Below, piece by piece: positions 19,037 to 28,685 of a stretch of 64,000 bases of DNA. Both the position numbers and the translations under genes were made by a program. The DNA is taken from assembly GCF_014202415.1 (NCBI RefSeq), contig NZ_JACHGR010000005.1:186001-250000 (forward strand). Reading direction: 5' to 3'. This DNA comes from Tolumonas osonensis. GTDB taxonomy: Bacteria > Pseudomonadota > Gammaproteobacteria > Enterobacterales > Aeromonadaceae. The first letter of the stretch is position 1. Every line of letters starts with the position of its first letter. The notes beneath the pieces are model-generated. The model had not been told where the DNA came from. It searched no databases and saw only the letters and a list, made by a program, of their open reading frames with translations.

Positions 19037-20038
19037 ATGAACCACCATTCTGAGTCATTGCCTTCCAAAGAAAGTTCTTCGAAGGCAAATCTACAAAACG
19101 AAGTCATTTCCCGGAAAAACAAACGTAGCCTGCAACAACGCCGCAGCCGCGCCGCCTGGATCCTGGTTGCACCGGCGCTGATCCTGCTGGCCTCGGTTGC
19201 CGGATGGCCATTATTACGCACCCTGTTTTACAGCTTCACCGATGCCGCGTTGGATACACCGGAAGAGTACAACCTGGTGGGATTTGATAACTATCTGTCC
19301 TGGGCTGACGGTGAAAGTTTCGGGGTTCTGGCCGATCCGCTGTGGTGGAAAGCGGTCATGAACACCCTCTGGTTTACCGGGGTTTCGGTCTCTTTTGAAT
19401 TGTTCTTCGGCATGCTGCTGGCATTACTGATGAACCAGAAATTTCGGGGGCAGGGTCTGGTGCGGGCCGCCATTCTGGTGCCTTGGGCCATTCCGACCAT
19501 TGTGACCGCGAAAATGTGGGGCTGGATGTTCCATGACCAATACGGTGTCATCAATGATCTGCTGTCCCGCCTCGGTCTCATCAATGAACCACTGGCCTGG
19601 ATCGCAGAACCGACGCTATCCATGTGGGCCGTCGTGTTCGCCGATGTCTGGAAAACCGTTCCGTTCATGGCACTGATGTTACTGGCTGCCTTGCAGATGA
19701 TCTCGGCCGATCTCTATGAAGCCGCCCGTGTCGATGGCGCCACTGCCTGGCAGCGTTTCACCCGCATCACCCTGCCGCTCATCATGCCAGCCATGATTGT
19801 GGCGCTGATTTTCCGAATCATGGATGCGCTGCGTGTGTTTGACCTGATTTATGTGCTCACATCGAACAGTGAAGCCACGATCTCCATTTCCGGTTATGCC
19901 CGCGAACAGATGGTTTCCTATCAGGAAATGGGTTCCGGTTCTGCCGCCTCGGTACTGGTATTCATGATGGTTGCCGGTATTGCCGCCTGCTTCCTCTACA
20001 TCGGTCGTATGAATGATGACGGCAAGGAGAATAAATAA
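19037..20038 (+). CDS. Sugar ABC permease, MalF-like
   Basis: A 333-residue inner-membrane subunit with six predicted helices. The EAA coupling loop is present as EAARVDGATAWQRFTRITLPLI. AAGGAG lies 9 bases before the ATG at 19037; a TTG at 19034 is the alternative start. The N-terminal 35 residues are hydrophilic and basic. It follows the binding-protein gene after 70 bases, and its stop shares one base with the next start (TAATG). Confidence 0.93.
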   Translation: MNHHSESLPSKESSSKANLQNEVISRKNKRSLQQRRSRAAWILVAPALILLASVAGWPLLRTLFYSFTDAALDTPEEYNLVGFDNYLSWADGESFGVLADPLWWKAVMNTLWFTGVSVSFELFFGMLLALLMNQKFRGQGLVRAAILVPWAIPTIVTAKMWGWMFHDQYGVINDLLSRLGLINEPLAWIAEPTLSMWAVVFADVWKTVPFMALMLLAALQMISADLYEAARVDGATAWQRFTRITLPLIMPAMIVALIFRIMDALRVFDLIYVLTSNSEATISISGYAREQMVSYQEMGSGSAASVLVFMMVAGIAACFLYIGRMNDDGKENK

Positions 20039-20883
20039 TGAAGTTAACTCGTCGCCAACGCCACATTACTCACCAGACGCTGATTTACGCAGCAGCTGCC
20101 CTGGTCAGTGTGATCTGTGTGTTCCCGTTCTATAACGCGATTCTGACATCGCTGCGCACCGGCCAGGAGCTGTTCCTGACCAACTATCTGCCGACTTCGT
20201 TCCACTGGGAGAACTATATCAATGCGCTGATGGTCAACGGGGTCGCCCGCAGTCTGTTTAACTCGTTCATCGTGGCCACCGTGACCGTTGGTATCTGCCT
20301 GCTGGTTTCCATCACTGCCGCCTTTGCGCTGGCTCGTATCAAGTTCAGAGGCCGCAAATACATTCTGTTCACCATCCTGTGCGTTTCCATGTTCCCGCAG
20401 GTGGCTGTACTGTCTGGCATGTTTGAACTGGTTCGTTTCCTCGGTCTGTATGACTCGCTGGGCGCGCTGATCCTGTCCTACACCACCTTCTCGCTGCCAT
20501 TCACCGTCTGGGTACTGACGACCTTCATGAAGTCGCTGCCGGTGGAACTGGAAGAAGCCGCCATCGTGGACGGTGCCAGCCTGTGGGTCATCATCAGCCG
20601 GATCTTCGCGCCAATCATGGGGCCATCGCTGGTCACTACCGGTCTGCTGGCGTTCATCGGTGCCTGGAACGAGTTCATGTTCGCCCTGACATTCATCATC
20701 TCCAACGAGCAACGTACCGTGCCGGTCGCTATCGGCATGCTGCAGGGTGCCTCTCAGTTTGAACTGCCGTGGGGCAACATCATGGCCGCCTCGGTTGTGG
20801 TCACGCTGCCAATCATTGTGATGGTACTGATATTCCAGAAACGCATCGTCAGCGGTCTGACCAGCGGTGCGGTGAAAGGTTAA
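20038..20883 (+). CDS. Sugar ABC permease, MalG-like
   Basis: A 281-residue permease with six helices and the EAA loop EEAAIVDGASLWVIISRI. It pairs with the MalF-like subunit to form the channel, and the family C-terminal segment FQKRIVSGLTSGAVKG is present. Translation is likely coupled to the preceding gene through TAATG. Confidence 0.94.
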   Translation: MKLTRRQRHITHQTLIYAAAALVSVICVFPFYNAILTSLRTGQELFLTNYLPTSFHWENYINALMVNGVARSLFNSFIVATVTVGICLLVSITAAFALARIKFRGRKYILFTILCVSMFPQVAVLSGMFELVRFLGLYDSLGALILSYTTFSLPFTVWVLTTFMKSLPVELEEAAIVDGASLWVIISRIFAPIMGPSLVTTGLLAFIGAWNEFMFALTFIISNEQRTVPVAIGMLQGASQFELPWGNIMAASVVVTLPIIVMVLIFQKRIVSGLTSGAVKG

Positions 20884-20952
20884 TTAACAACGTTAGTGAT
20901 TCGATTCCGGCGTTCCCTGTGCGGGGACGCCCACAGAACAGGATGTACAGCT

Positions 20953-22068
20953 ATGTCTCAGTTAAGATTAGAGAAATTAAACAAACGGTACAGCGAACAC
21001 GCCCAGGTGATCAAATCCCTGGATCTGCAGGTCAACAGCGGCGAGTTCATCGTGATCGTTGGCCCGTCAGGCTGCGGTAAATCGACCCTGCTGCGCATGA
21101 TTGCCGGCCTGGAAGATATCTCCGCCGGCAGCATGTACATCGATGGTACTTATGTGAACGACGATACCCCTTCTGAACGCGGTATCGGTATGGTATTCCA
21201 GTCTTATGCGCTTTATCCGCACATGAGCGTGTATCAGAACATGGCGTTCGGTCTGGAACTGGCCGGCAAATCCAAAGAAGAGATCGACGCCAAGGTCCAG
21301 AACAGCGCCCGTATTCTGCAACTGGAACCGCTGCTGCAGCGTCGTCCGAAAGATCTGTCCGGTGGTCAGCGTCAGCGTGTGGCGATTGGCCGTGCGATTG
21401 CCCGCGAACCCAAACTGTTCCTGTTCGATGAGCCCCTGTCCAACCTGGATGCGGCGCTGCGCGTACAGATGCGCATGGAGATCGCCAACCTGCATAAACG
21501 TCTGGGTTCCACCATCATCTACGTGACCCACGATCAGGTGGAAGCGATGACGCTGGCTGACCGCATTGTGGTGCTGAACAAAGGCAACATCGAGCAGGTC
21601 GGCACGCCGTTAGAGCTGTATGACCATCCGGCCAATGAATTCGTCGCGCAGTTTATCGGTTCCCCAAAAATGAACCTGATCCCGGCCAGCCTGATCAAGG
21701 CCGGCGCCACAGAAAGCGTGGTGCGTCTGGATAACGGCAAACAACTGGTTCTGCCGATCTGTACCCCAAGCAATGCCGAAGGTCAGAGCGTCAACCTGGG
21801 CATCCGTCCGGAACATATCCTGTGGGGCGATGTTGGCGAATCACAATACCAGGCTAACGTCATGTTCGTTGAACACATGGGCAACGAAACTTACCTCTAC
21901 CTCGACAACGGCAACGCCAGTGAGCCATGGGTCGTGCGTAATGCGGAACGTTCTCCGATCTCTGCAGGTCAGACTGTCGGCGTGCAGTTACCGGCCGAAC
22001 ATTGCTACCTGTTTGACGGTGACGGCAATGCCTTCCAGCGTCTTATCCGGAAACAAAACACGCATTAA
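20953..22068 (+). CDS. Sugar ABC ATPase, MalK/UgpC-like
   Basis: A 371-residue ATPase of the MalK/UgpC/MsmK group. Walker A GPSGCGKST, signature LSGGQRQRVAIGRAI, Walker B LFDEPLSNLDA and the switch histidine in YVTHDQ are intact. A C-terminal TOBE-type regulatory domain spans about residues 240-371 (NLGIRPEHI). In MalK the equivalent part contacts EIIA-Glc, so PTS control of this transporter is possible. The start at 20953 begins MSQLRLEKLNKRYS; the in-frame 20896 start is unlikely. Confidence 0.94.
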   Translation: MSQLRLEKLNKRYSEHAQVIKSLDLQVNSGEFIVIVGPSGCGKSTLLRMIAGLEDISAGSMYIDGTYVNDDTPSERGIGMVFQSYALYPHMSVYQNMAFGLELAGKSKEEIDAKVQNSARILQLEPLLQRRPKDLSGGQRQRVAIGRAIAREPKLFLFDEPLSNLDAALRVQMRMEIANLHKRLGSTIIYVTHDQVEAMTLADRIVVLNKGNIEQVGTPLELYDHPANEFVAQFIGSPKMNLIPASLIKAGATESVVRLDNGKQLVLPICTPSNAEGQSVNLGIRPEHILWGDVGESQYQANVMFVEHMGNETYLYLDNGNASEPWVVRNAERSPISAGQTVGVQLPAEHCYLFDGDGNAFQRLIRKQNTH

Positions 22069-22140
22069 CCGATTGTACTGACGGCTACAGAGATAGCCGT
22101 CAGATCTGGTTTCCATAACAAATCTGAAAGGCCAAGTACG

Positions 22141-23805
22141 ATGGAAAGTAACGTATTAACTAAAAAATGGTGGCATGACGCGGTGGTCTATCAGATCTAC
22201 CCGCGCAGCTTCTGTGATGCCAACAACGACGGTATGGGTGATATCGCCGGTATCATCAGCAAACTCGACTATCTGCAACAGCTGGGTATCAACATCATCT
22301 GGTTATCGCCGGTGTATAAGTCCCCGATGGACGATAACGGCTATGACATCTCCGATTATCAGGATATCGCCGCTGAATTCGGCACCCTGGCAGAGATGGA
22401 AAATCTGATTGCTGAAGCCAAAAAACGCGACATCCGGATCGTGATGGATCTGGTGGTAAACCATACCTCTGATGAACATCCGTGGTTTATCGAAGCGAAG
22501 AAATCCAAGGATAATCCTTACCGCGACTATTACATCTGGCGCCAGCCACAGGCAGATGGTTCAGTGCCTAACGACTTCCACTCCTACTTCGGTGGCAGCG
22601 GCTGGGAATTTGATGCGGCGACCGGCGAATACTACTTCCACCAGTTTTCCAAACGTCAGCCTGATCTGAACTGGGAAAATCCGAAAGTGCAGGAAGAAGT
22701 GCACAAGATGATGAACTGGTGGCTGGATAAAGGCATCGGCGGCTTCCGCATGGACGTGATCGATCTGATCGGTAAAGAGGTCGATAAAAAAGTCATGGCC
22801 AACGGCGCCAATCTGCATCCGTTATTGCAGGCCATGAACAAGGCGACGTTCGGTGATCGTGACGTGCTGACCGTCGGTGAAGCCTGGAGCGCCACCCCGG
22901 AGATTGCCAAGCTGTATTCCAATCCGGCCCGGGACGAACTGTCGATGGTATTCCAGTTTGAACATATCACCATCGGCTGGCATCCGCAGAATGGCAAATG
23001 GGAACCGCAACCTTTTGATCTGATCAAGCTGAAAAAGGTCTTCACCAAATGGCAGACCGAACTCTCCGACAGTGGCTGGAACTCGCTGTTCTGGGATAAC
23101 CACGATCTGCCGCGTGCTGTCTCCAAATATGGCGATCCGGGCAAATACCGGGTGGAATCGGCCAAGATGCTGGCCACCGCTCTCCACTTCCTGAAAGGCA
23201 CGCCTTATATCTATCAGGGGGAAGAGATCGGCATGACCAACGTACGGTTCGATTCCATCGATGACTATCAGGATATCGAATCGCTGAATCTGTATTACGA
23301 ACGTACAGCAGCCGGTGTTCCGCATGAACAGATGATGGAAGGTATCTATGAAAACGGCCGGGATAACGCCCGCACACCGATGCAGTGGAACAGCGACGTT
23401 AATGCCGGTTTCAGCACTGCCAGACCATGGCTTAAAGTGAATCCGAATTACACCGGGATCAATGTACAGGCCGCTCTCAACGATCCGGATTCGGTATTCT
23501 TCCACTATCAGAAACTGATCAAGCTGCGTAAAGAATTGCCGATCATGACCTATGGCCAATACATTCCGCTGCTGGACGATCATCCGGATGTCTTTGCCTA
23601 TCTGCGAGCTCAGGATGACCAGCGCATACTGGTTATCAATAACTTCAGCGCGAAAAAAATAGCATTGCCATTACCGGCTGAAATTCAGGGCATCCAAGGG
23701 AAATGCCTGATCAGTAACTACCAGCCACATCAGGATCTGGCAGAAACAATCACCCTGCAACCTTATGAGTCGTTTGCTATTGCCTATACGCAACCAGCAG
23801 CATAA
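22141..23805 (+). CDS. GH13 alpha-glucosidase, dextran-glucosidase / oligo-1,6 type
   Basis: A 554-residue cytosolic GH13 (subfamily 31-like) enzyme. The catalytic nucleophile D205 lies in GFRMDVIDLIGK, the acid/base glutamate in TVGEAWSA and the third acid in FWDNHDLPR. The residue after the nucleophile is valine (V206), the signature of alpha-1,6-specific members such as oligo-1,6-glucosidase and dextran glucosidase. No signal peptide is present, so it acts on imported sugars. It is 43% or more similar by eye to the next gene, which has alanine at that position. AAGG precedes the ATG. Confidence 0.9.
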   Translation: MESNVLTKKWWHDAVVYQIYPRSFCDANNDGMGDIAGIISKLDYLQQLGINIIWLSPVYKSPMDDNGYDISDYQDIAAEFGTLAEMENLIAEAKKRDIRIVMDLVVNHTSDEHPWFIEAKKSKDNPYRDYYIWRQPQADGSVPNDFHSYFGGSGWEFDAATGEYYFHQFSKRQPDLNWENPKVQEEVHKMMNWWLDKGIGGFRMDVIDLIGKEVDKKVMANGANLHPLLQAMNKATFGDRDVLTVGEAWSATPEIAKLYSNPARDELSMVFQFEHITIGWHPQNGKWEPQPFDLIKLKKVFTKWQTELSDSGWNSLFWDNHDLPRAVSKYGDPGKYRVESAKMLATALHFLKGTPYIYQGEEIGMTNVRFDSIDDYQDIESLNLYYERTAAGVPHEQMMEGIYENGRDNARTPMQWNSDVNAGFSTARPWLKVNPNYTGINVQAALNDPDSVFFHYQKLIKLRKELPIMTYGQYIPLLDDHPDVFAYLRAQDDQRILVINNFSAKKIALPLPAEIQGIQGKCLISNYQPHQDLAETITLQPYESFAIAYTQPAA

Positions 23806-23828
23806 ACCAAGCAGTAAAGGATTAAGTT

Positions 23829-25505
23829 ATGAGCAAGAAAGTCACTCAGCGCTGGTGGAAAGAAGCGGTCGCGTATCAGATTTATCCGCGCAGCTTTATG
23901 GATTCTGACGGCGATGGTATCGGTGATCTGAACGGGATCACCGCCAAGCTGGATTACCTGAAAAACCTGGGTATTGATGTCATCTGGATTTGTCCGATGT
24001 ACAAATCGCCGAACGACGATAACGGCTACGACATCAGCGATTATCAGGACATCATGGATGAATTCGGCACGATGGCAGACTTCGATCGCCTGCTGAAAGA
24101 AGTGCATGATCGCGGTATGCGCCTGATCCTGGATTTGGTGGTCAACCATACCAGTGACGAACATCCGTGGTTCCTGGAATCCCGCGCATCAAAAGACAAT
24201 CCGAAACGCGACTGGTATATCTGGCGCGACGGTAAAAATGGCAAAGAGCCGAATAACTGGGAAAGTATCTTCAAAGGCTCGGCCTGGAAAAAGGACGAGG
24301 CCACCGAGCAATACTTTCTGCACCTGTTTTCCAGCCGTCAGCCGGATCTGAACTGGGATAACATGGATGTCCGCAAAGCGGTTTACGACATGATCCACTG
24401 GTGGCTGGACAAGGGTATCGACGGCTTCCGTATTGATGCCATCAGCCATATGAAAAAAGAAGATGGTCTGGCCGATATGCCCAATCCGGATGGTCTGGAA
24501 TATGTCCCCTCTTTCGACAAGCACCTGAATGCAGACGGTGTGCTGGATTATCTGGACGACATGTGCCGCAACACGTTCGCTCATTACGACATCATGACGG
24601 TGGGCGAAGCTAACGGCGTGTCAGCACTGCAGGCGGATGAGTGGGTGGCGGAACGCAATAACCGTCTCAACATGATCTTCCAGTTCGAACACGTCAAACT
24701 CTGGGAAGGCGATCCGACCAGCCCGCTGGATCTGTGCGCACTGAAGAAAATCTTCACCCGCTGGCAACAGACCCTGCACGGGGTTGGCTGGAATGCGCTG
24801 TATGTGGAAAACCACGACATCCCGCGTGTTATCTCGAAATGGGGTAATACCGATCGCTACTGGCGCGAAAGTGCCACCGCGATCGCAGCGATGTATTTCC
24901 TGATGCAGGGCACGCCATTCATCTATCAGGGCCAGGAAATCGGCATGACCAACACCCGATTCACCTCGATTGATGATTTCGATGATGTCTGGTCAAAAAA
25001 CCGCTATTACAGCATGAAGAAAGACGGCATGACCGAAGAGGCGATCCTCGGCTGGTTATCGCTGACATCGCGTGATAACGCCCGCACGCCAATGCAATGG
25101 AACGCAACGGCCAATGCTGGTTTCACGAGCGGCAAGCCATGGCTGAAAGTGAATCCGAACTACACCAGCATTAACGTGCAGCAACAGCAGGAACAGCCGG
25201 ACTCCGTGCTGAACTTTTACCGTCAGATGATTCGCCTGCGCAAAGCGGAACCGGTGCTGGTGTATGGCAACTATGCACAGCTGATGGAAGAAGATCCGCA
25301 GATCTACGCCTATACCCGGACTCTGGACGATCAGAAGGTGGTCATCATCTGCAATATGAGCGATCACGATGCGCTGTATCATCAGGATGAGATCACGCTC
25401 CATCATGATCACCTGTGGCTGAATAACTATCCGGTATTGCCGCATTCCGTGACGAATCGCGTATTGCTGCAACCTTACGAAATCCGCGTTTACCGGATCA
25501 GTTAA
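23829..25505 (+). CDS. GH13 alpha-glucosidase, alpha-1,4 type
   Basis: A 558-residue cytosolic GH13 enzyme paralogous to the preceding gene. Catalytic residues are D203 in GFRIDAISHMKK, the glutamate in TVGEANG and the aspartate in VENHDIPR. Alanine (A204) after the nucleophile is the state usual in alpha-1,4-glucosidases. With its partner, the cell could cleave both alpha-1,4 and alpha-1,6 linkages. It starts 23 bases after the first glucosidase and ends in a strong terminator, closing the operon. Confidence 0.9.
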   Translation: MSKKVTQRWWKEAVAYQIYPRSFMDSDGDGIGDLNGITAKLDYLKNLGIDVIWICPMYKSPNDDNGYDISDYQDIMDEFGTMADFDRLLKEVHDRGMRLILDLVVNHTSDEHPWFLESRASKDNPKRDWYIWRDGKNGKEPNNWESIFKGSAWKKDEATEQYFLHLFSSRQPDLNWDNMDVRKAVYDMIHWWLDKGIDGFRIDAISHMKKEDGLADMPNPDGLEYVPSFDKHLNADGVLDYLDDMCRNTFAHYDIMTVGEANGVSALQADEWVAERNNRLNMIFQFEHVKLWEGDPTSPLDLCALKKIFTRWQQTLHGVGWNALYVENHDIPRVISKWGNTDRYWRESATAIAAMYFLMQGTPFIYQGQEIGMTNTRFTSIDDFDDVWSKNRYYSMKKDGMTEEAILGWLSLTSRDNARTPMQWNATANAGFTSGKPWLKVNPNYTSINVQQQQEQPDSVLNFYRQMIRLRKAEPVLVYGNYAQLMEEDPQIYAYTRTLDDQKVVIICNMSDHDALYHQDEITLHHDHLWLNNYPVLPHSVTNRVLLQPYEIRVYRIS

Positions 25506-25517
25506 ATCCCGAAAAAC

Positions 25518-25546
25518 AAAAAGCCGCTCAGTTGAGCGGCTTTTTT
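25518..25546. terminator. Bidirectional terminator between glucosidase and aapP
   Basis: A long stem (AAAAAGCCGCTCA / TGAGCGGCTTTTTT) with A-rich left and T-rich right sides, placed between two convergent genes. It can serve both. Confidence 0.9.
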
Positions 25547-25561
25547 ATGTCATCACAATGA

Positions 25562-26314
25562 TCAGTGCTGCAGGATCTGGCTCAGGAACAGACGGCCACG
25601 CTCCGATTGCGGATTATTGAAGAACTCTTCCGGCGTCCCCTCTTCCACGATCTGACCTTTGTCCATGAAAATCACCCGGTCGGCCACTTTACGCGCAAAA
25701 CCCATTTCATGCGTTACACACAGCATGGTCATGCCTTCTTTTGCCAGCTCAATCATGACATCCAGCACTTCACTGACCATTTCAGGATCCAGCGCTGATG
25801 TTGGCTCATCGAACAGCATGATTTCCGGGTTCATGCACAGACTGCGGGCAATCGCCACTCGCTGCTGCTGACCACCGGAGAGCTGTCCCGGATATTTCAG
25901 CGCCTGATCCGGAATATGTACACGTTCCAGATATTTCATGGCGATGGCTTCCGCTTCCTTACGCGGGATCTTGCGTACCCACATCGGCGCCAGACAGCAG
26001 TTTTCCAGCACGGTCAGGTGCGGGAACAGGTTGAAATGCTGGAACACCATGCCGACATCACGACGCACATGCTCAATATTTTTCAGATCATTGGTCAGCG
26101 GCGTACCCTTAACAATGATGTCGCCCTGCTGATGTTCTTCCAGCCGGTTGATGCAGCGGATCATGGTGGATTTGCCAGAGCCTGACGGACCACAAACTAC
26201 AATCTTTTCGCCTTTTTTAACACGCAGACAAACGTTTTTGAGAACATGGAACTCGCCGTACCATTTATTCACATCATTCATTTCAACTACGATTTCATTT
26301 TTGTCGATGCTCAT
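25562..26314 (-). CDS. aapP: Polar amino-acid ABC ATPase, AapP-like
   Basis: A 250-residue ATPase of the GlnQ/AapP group with Walker [10 protein letters not shown], signature [15 protein letters not shown], Walker [13 protein letters not shown] and the H-loop VTHEMGFA. The start at 26314 (MSIDKNE) fits a GAGG site 8 bases upstream; ATG 26320 is the alternative. It is the last gene of a JQMP-ordered operon for general L-amino acids. Confidence 0.92.
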   Translation of the reverse strand: MSIDKNEIVVEMNDVNKWYGEFHVLKNVCLRVKKGEKIVVCGPSGSGKSTMIRCINRLEEHQQGDIIVKGTPLTNDLKNIEHVRRDVGMVFQHFNLFPHLTVLENCCLAPMWVRKIPRKEAEAIAMKYLERVHIPDQALKYPGQLSGGQQQRVAIARSLCMNPEIMLFDEPTSALDPEMVSEVLDVMIELAKEGMTMLCVTHEMGFARKVADRVIFMDKGQIVEEGTPEEFFNNPQSERGRLFLSQILQH

Positions 26315-26324
26315 CAACATGTCC

Positions 26325-27422
26325 TCAGCGCTTATGACCTGTATGCAGCAGTTTCTCTAGATACATAGAGTAACGAGACATACCAAAACAGAAAACCCAG
26401 AATACCAAAGCAACAAACGTATACGCTTCAGTAGAAAAACCTAACCATGCCGGATCTGACAAACCGGCTTTTGCCACTGCAAGCAGATCGAAGAGGCCAA
26501 TGATAGTCACCAGACTGGTATCTTTAAACAGTTCGATAAAAGTATTTACCAGCGAAGGAATCGTCAGTTTTAATGCCTGCGGCATAATAATCAGACTCAT
26601 CGACTTCCAGTAATTCAGACCCAGCGCATTAGCGGCCTCATACTGACCTTTCGGGATCGCCTGCAAGCCACCGCGAATTACTTCCGCAACATACGCTGAC
26701 TCAAACAGAATGATGCCGATCATAGCACGCAGCAGTTTATCCATGGTCACTTCACCGGATAAAAAGAGCGGTAACATCACTGACGCCATGAAAAGGACGG
26801 TGATCAGCGGCACCGCACGCCAGAATTCGATAAATACGATACTCAGCGAGCGGATAATCGGCATTTCTGAACGACGGCCCAGCGCCAGCAGAATACCGAT
26901 TGGCAGTGCAGCAACTGTTCCCACAATCCCCAGCAACAGCGTCAGCATCAGGCCGCCCCATTTGTGGGTTTCAACCAGCTCAAGACCGAATGCGCCGCCA
27001 TGAAGAAGGTAGAACACAACAAACGGATAAATCACAAAGAAGACGCCCGTCAAAACCGATTTATAAGGCGTTTTCGGATAAAGCAGTGCCGCAACCTGAA
27101 TCGCCGTCAGCGCATAAACCAGATTCACCCGCCAGTATTCGCTTTCCGGATAAAAACCATAGATAAACAGGTTCAGACGATTCGTCACAAACACCCAGCA
27201 GGCCCCGCCTGAAACACATTGATCCCGGCTATCCCCTATCCAGTCTGATTTGATGAGGGCCCATTCAAGCAGACTCCATAGCTGAGGAACCAGTACATAC
27301 AGCAGCGCCAGCGTAATGATGCTGTTGATCCAGTTGGAAAACAGATTTTTATGCAACCACCCGGCAATGCTGGTCTGACTCGCCGGCGCAGGCATGACGG
27401 GCTGTTCGCGATATACAACCAT
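26325..27422 (-). CDS. aapM: General L-amino-acid ABC permease, AapM-like
   Basis: A 365-residue permease of the HisM/AapM family. Its N-terminal extension carries extra membrane helices, followed by the conserved core with the EAA-like loop [23 protein letters not shown]. The length exceeds the simple HisM type because of that extension, as is usual for AapM. It starts one base after the aapQ stop, and aapP begins within ten bases of its end. Confidence 0.92.
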   Translation of the reverse strand: MVVYREQPVMPAPASQTSIAGWLHKNLFSNWINSIITLALLYVLVPQLWSLLEWALIKSDWIGDSRDQCVSGGACWVFVTNRLNLFIYGFYPESEYWRVNLVYALTAIQVAALLYPKTPYKSVLTGVFFVIYPFVVFYLLHGGAFGLELVETHKWGGLMLTLLLGIVGTVAALPIGILLALGRRSEMPIIRSLSIVFIEFWRAVPLITVLFMASVMLPLFLSGEVTMDKLLRAMIGIILFESAYVAEVIRGGLQAIPKGQYEAANALGLNYWKSMSLIIMPQALKLTIPSLVNTFIELFKDTSLVTIIGLFDLLAVAKAGLSDPAWLGFSTEAYTFVALVFWVFCFGMSRYSMYLEKLLHTGHKR

Positions 27423-27423
27423 A

Positions 27424-28617
27424 TTAACGCTCCACTAACGCTTTCTTGGCGTTATAAATATTCATCAGTACAGAGGTGATCAGGCTGATGGTCAGATATA
27501 CCGCCATGGTCATGGCAATAATTTCCACCGCCTGGCCGGTCTGGTTCAGCGTACTGCCCATGAAGACAGACACCAGATCCGGATAACCCACCGCTGTCGC
27601 CAGTGAAGAGTTCTTAACCAGGTTCAGATACTGGCTGGTTAATGGTGGAATGATGACGCGCATGGCCTGCGGAATAATGACAAAGCGTAATGTCAGACCA
27701 TTTTTCAGACCCAGCGCACTCGCCGCCTCAACCTGACCTTTTGATACAGCCATGATCCCGGACCGGACAATTTCCGCGATCGAGGCTGCGGTAAAAATCG
27801 TCAATGCCACCACCATGGAGAACAGCTCCGGAATAATGGTTAATCCGCCACGGAAGTTGAATCCTTTCAGCGCCGGCAGTTCCCAGTGCAGCGGCATCCC
27901 CGCAATCAGAAAGACAATCAGTGGCAAGCCCAGCAACAGCCCCAGACTGCTGAAGAAGACAGGAAATGTCTGCCCGGTCAGTTCCTGACGCTTTTTGGCC
28001 CATTTTTTCAGGATGACAACACCAGCCAGACCCATCACAAATGCAGTAGTAACCAGAAAGAAACCGTCTTCAGTGACCGGTGCCGGGACAAACAGACCAC
28101 GCACGTTAAGGAAAAAAGCGTCCGCAAAACCGAGACTTTGCCGGGGGGGTGGCAACGCCCGCAATACACAGAAATACCAGAAGAATACCTGTAACAGCAG
28201 CGGAATATTACGGAATGTTTCGATATAAACCGCCGCCGCACGGCTAAGCAGCCAGTTGTTGGATAAGCGGGCAATACCGATAAGGAAACCCAGCAGTGTG
28301 GCAAAAATGATACCGATCCCGGAAACCAGCAGGGTATTCAGTAACCCGATGATAAAGGCCCGTCCGTAGGTATCATCTTCGGAATAAGAAATCAGTGTCT
28401 GAACAATACCGAAACTGGCTCTGTTATCAAGAAAGCCAAAACCGGTGGCAATGCCGCGTGTTTCCATATTGTGCAAAGCATTGCTGACAAAATAGAACAG
28501 CATCCATGCTACACATGCAACAGCAATCGCCTGAAACAGAATTCCGCGTACTTTAGGATCATAAATCCAGCGGGTAGCTGCCGCGTGGTTGCGATTATTC
28601 GAGTTTTCAGCAGGCAT
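27424..28617 (-). CDS. aapQ: General L-amino-acid ABC permease, AapQ-like
   Basis: A 397-residue permease with about eight helices. The core contains VEAASALGLKNGLTLRFVIIPQA as coupling loop, and a long insertion with two helices separates the first and second halves, as in AapQ/BztB. GGAG precedes the start by ten bases. It follows aapJ after 68 bases that hold a stem-loop. Confidence 0.92.
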   Translation of the reverse strand: MPAENSNNRNHAAATRWIYDPKVRGILFQAIAVACVAWMLFYFVSNALHNMETRGIATGFGFLDNRASFGIVQTLISYSEDDTYGRAFIIGLLNTLLVSGIGIIFATLLGFLIGIARLSNNWLLSRAAAVYIETFRNIPLLLQVFFWYFCVLRALPPPRQSLGFADAFFLNVRGLFVPAPVTEDGFFLVTTAFVMGLAGVVILKKWAKKRQELTGQTFPVFFSSLGLLLGLPLIVFLIAGMPLHWELPALKGFNFRGGLTIIPELFSMVVALTIFTAASIAEIVRSGIMAVSKGQVEAASALGLKNGLTLRFVIIPQAMRVIIPPLTSQYLNLVKNSSLATAVGYPDLVSVFMGSTLNQTGQAVEIIAMTMAVYLTISLITSVLMNIYNAKKALVER

Positions 28618-28652
28618 GCTAAATTAAACTCCAGTAAAGCTCTTAACTTAAA

Positions 28653-28673
28653 AGGGCGGGAAAATCCCGCCCT
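28653..28673 (-). terminator. Stem-loop between aapJ and aapQ
   Basis: A perfect 9-bp stem (AGGGCGGGA / TCCCGCCCT) followed on the minus strand by TTTTAA. It probably acts as a leaky terminator or 3'-end stabiliser, so that the binding protein is made in excess of the permeases. Confidence 0.65.
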
Positions 28674-28685
28674 GTCCTGATGCGA

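Noticed and set aside
20044-20712. Long minus-strand frame opposite the MalG-like permease
   Set aside because: It is rich in Gln, His and Asp, as expected from antisense of membrane-helix codons, and the plus-strand gene is certain.
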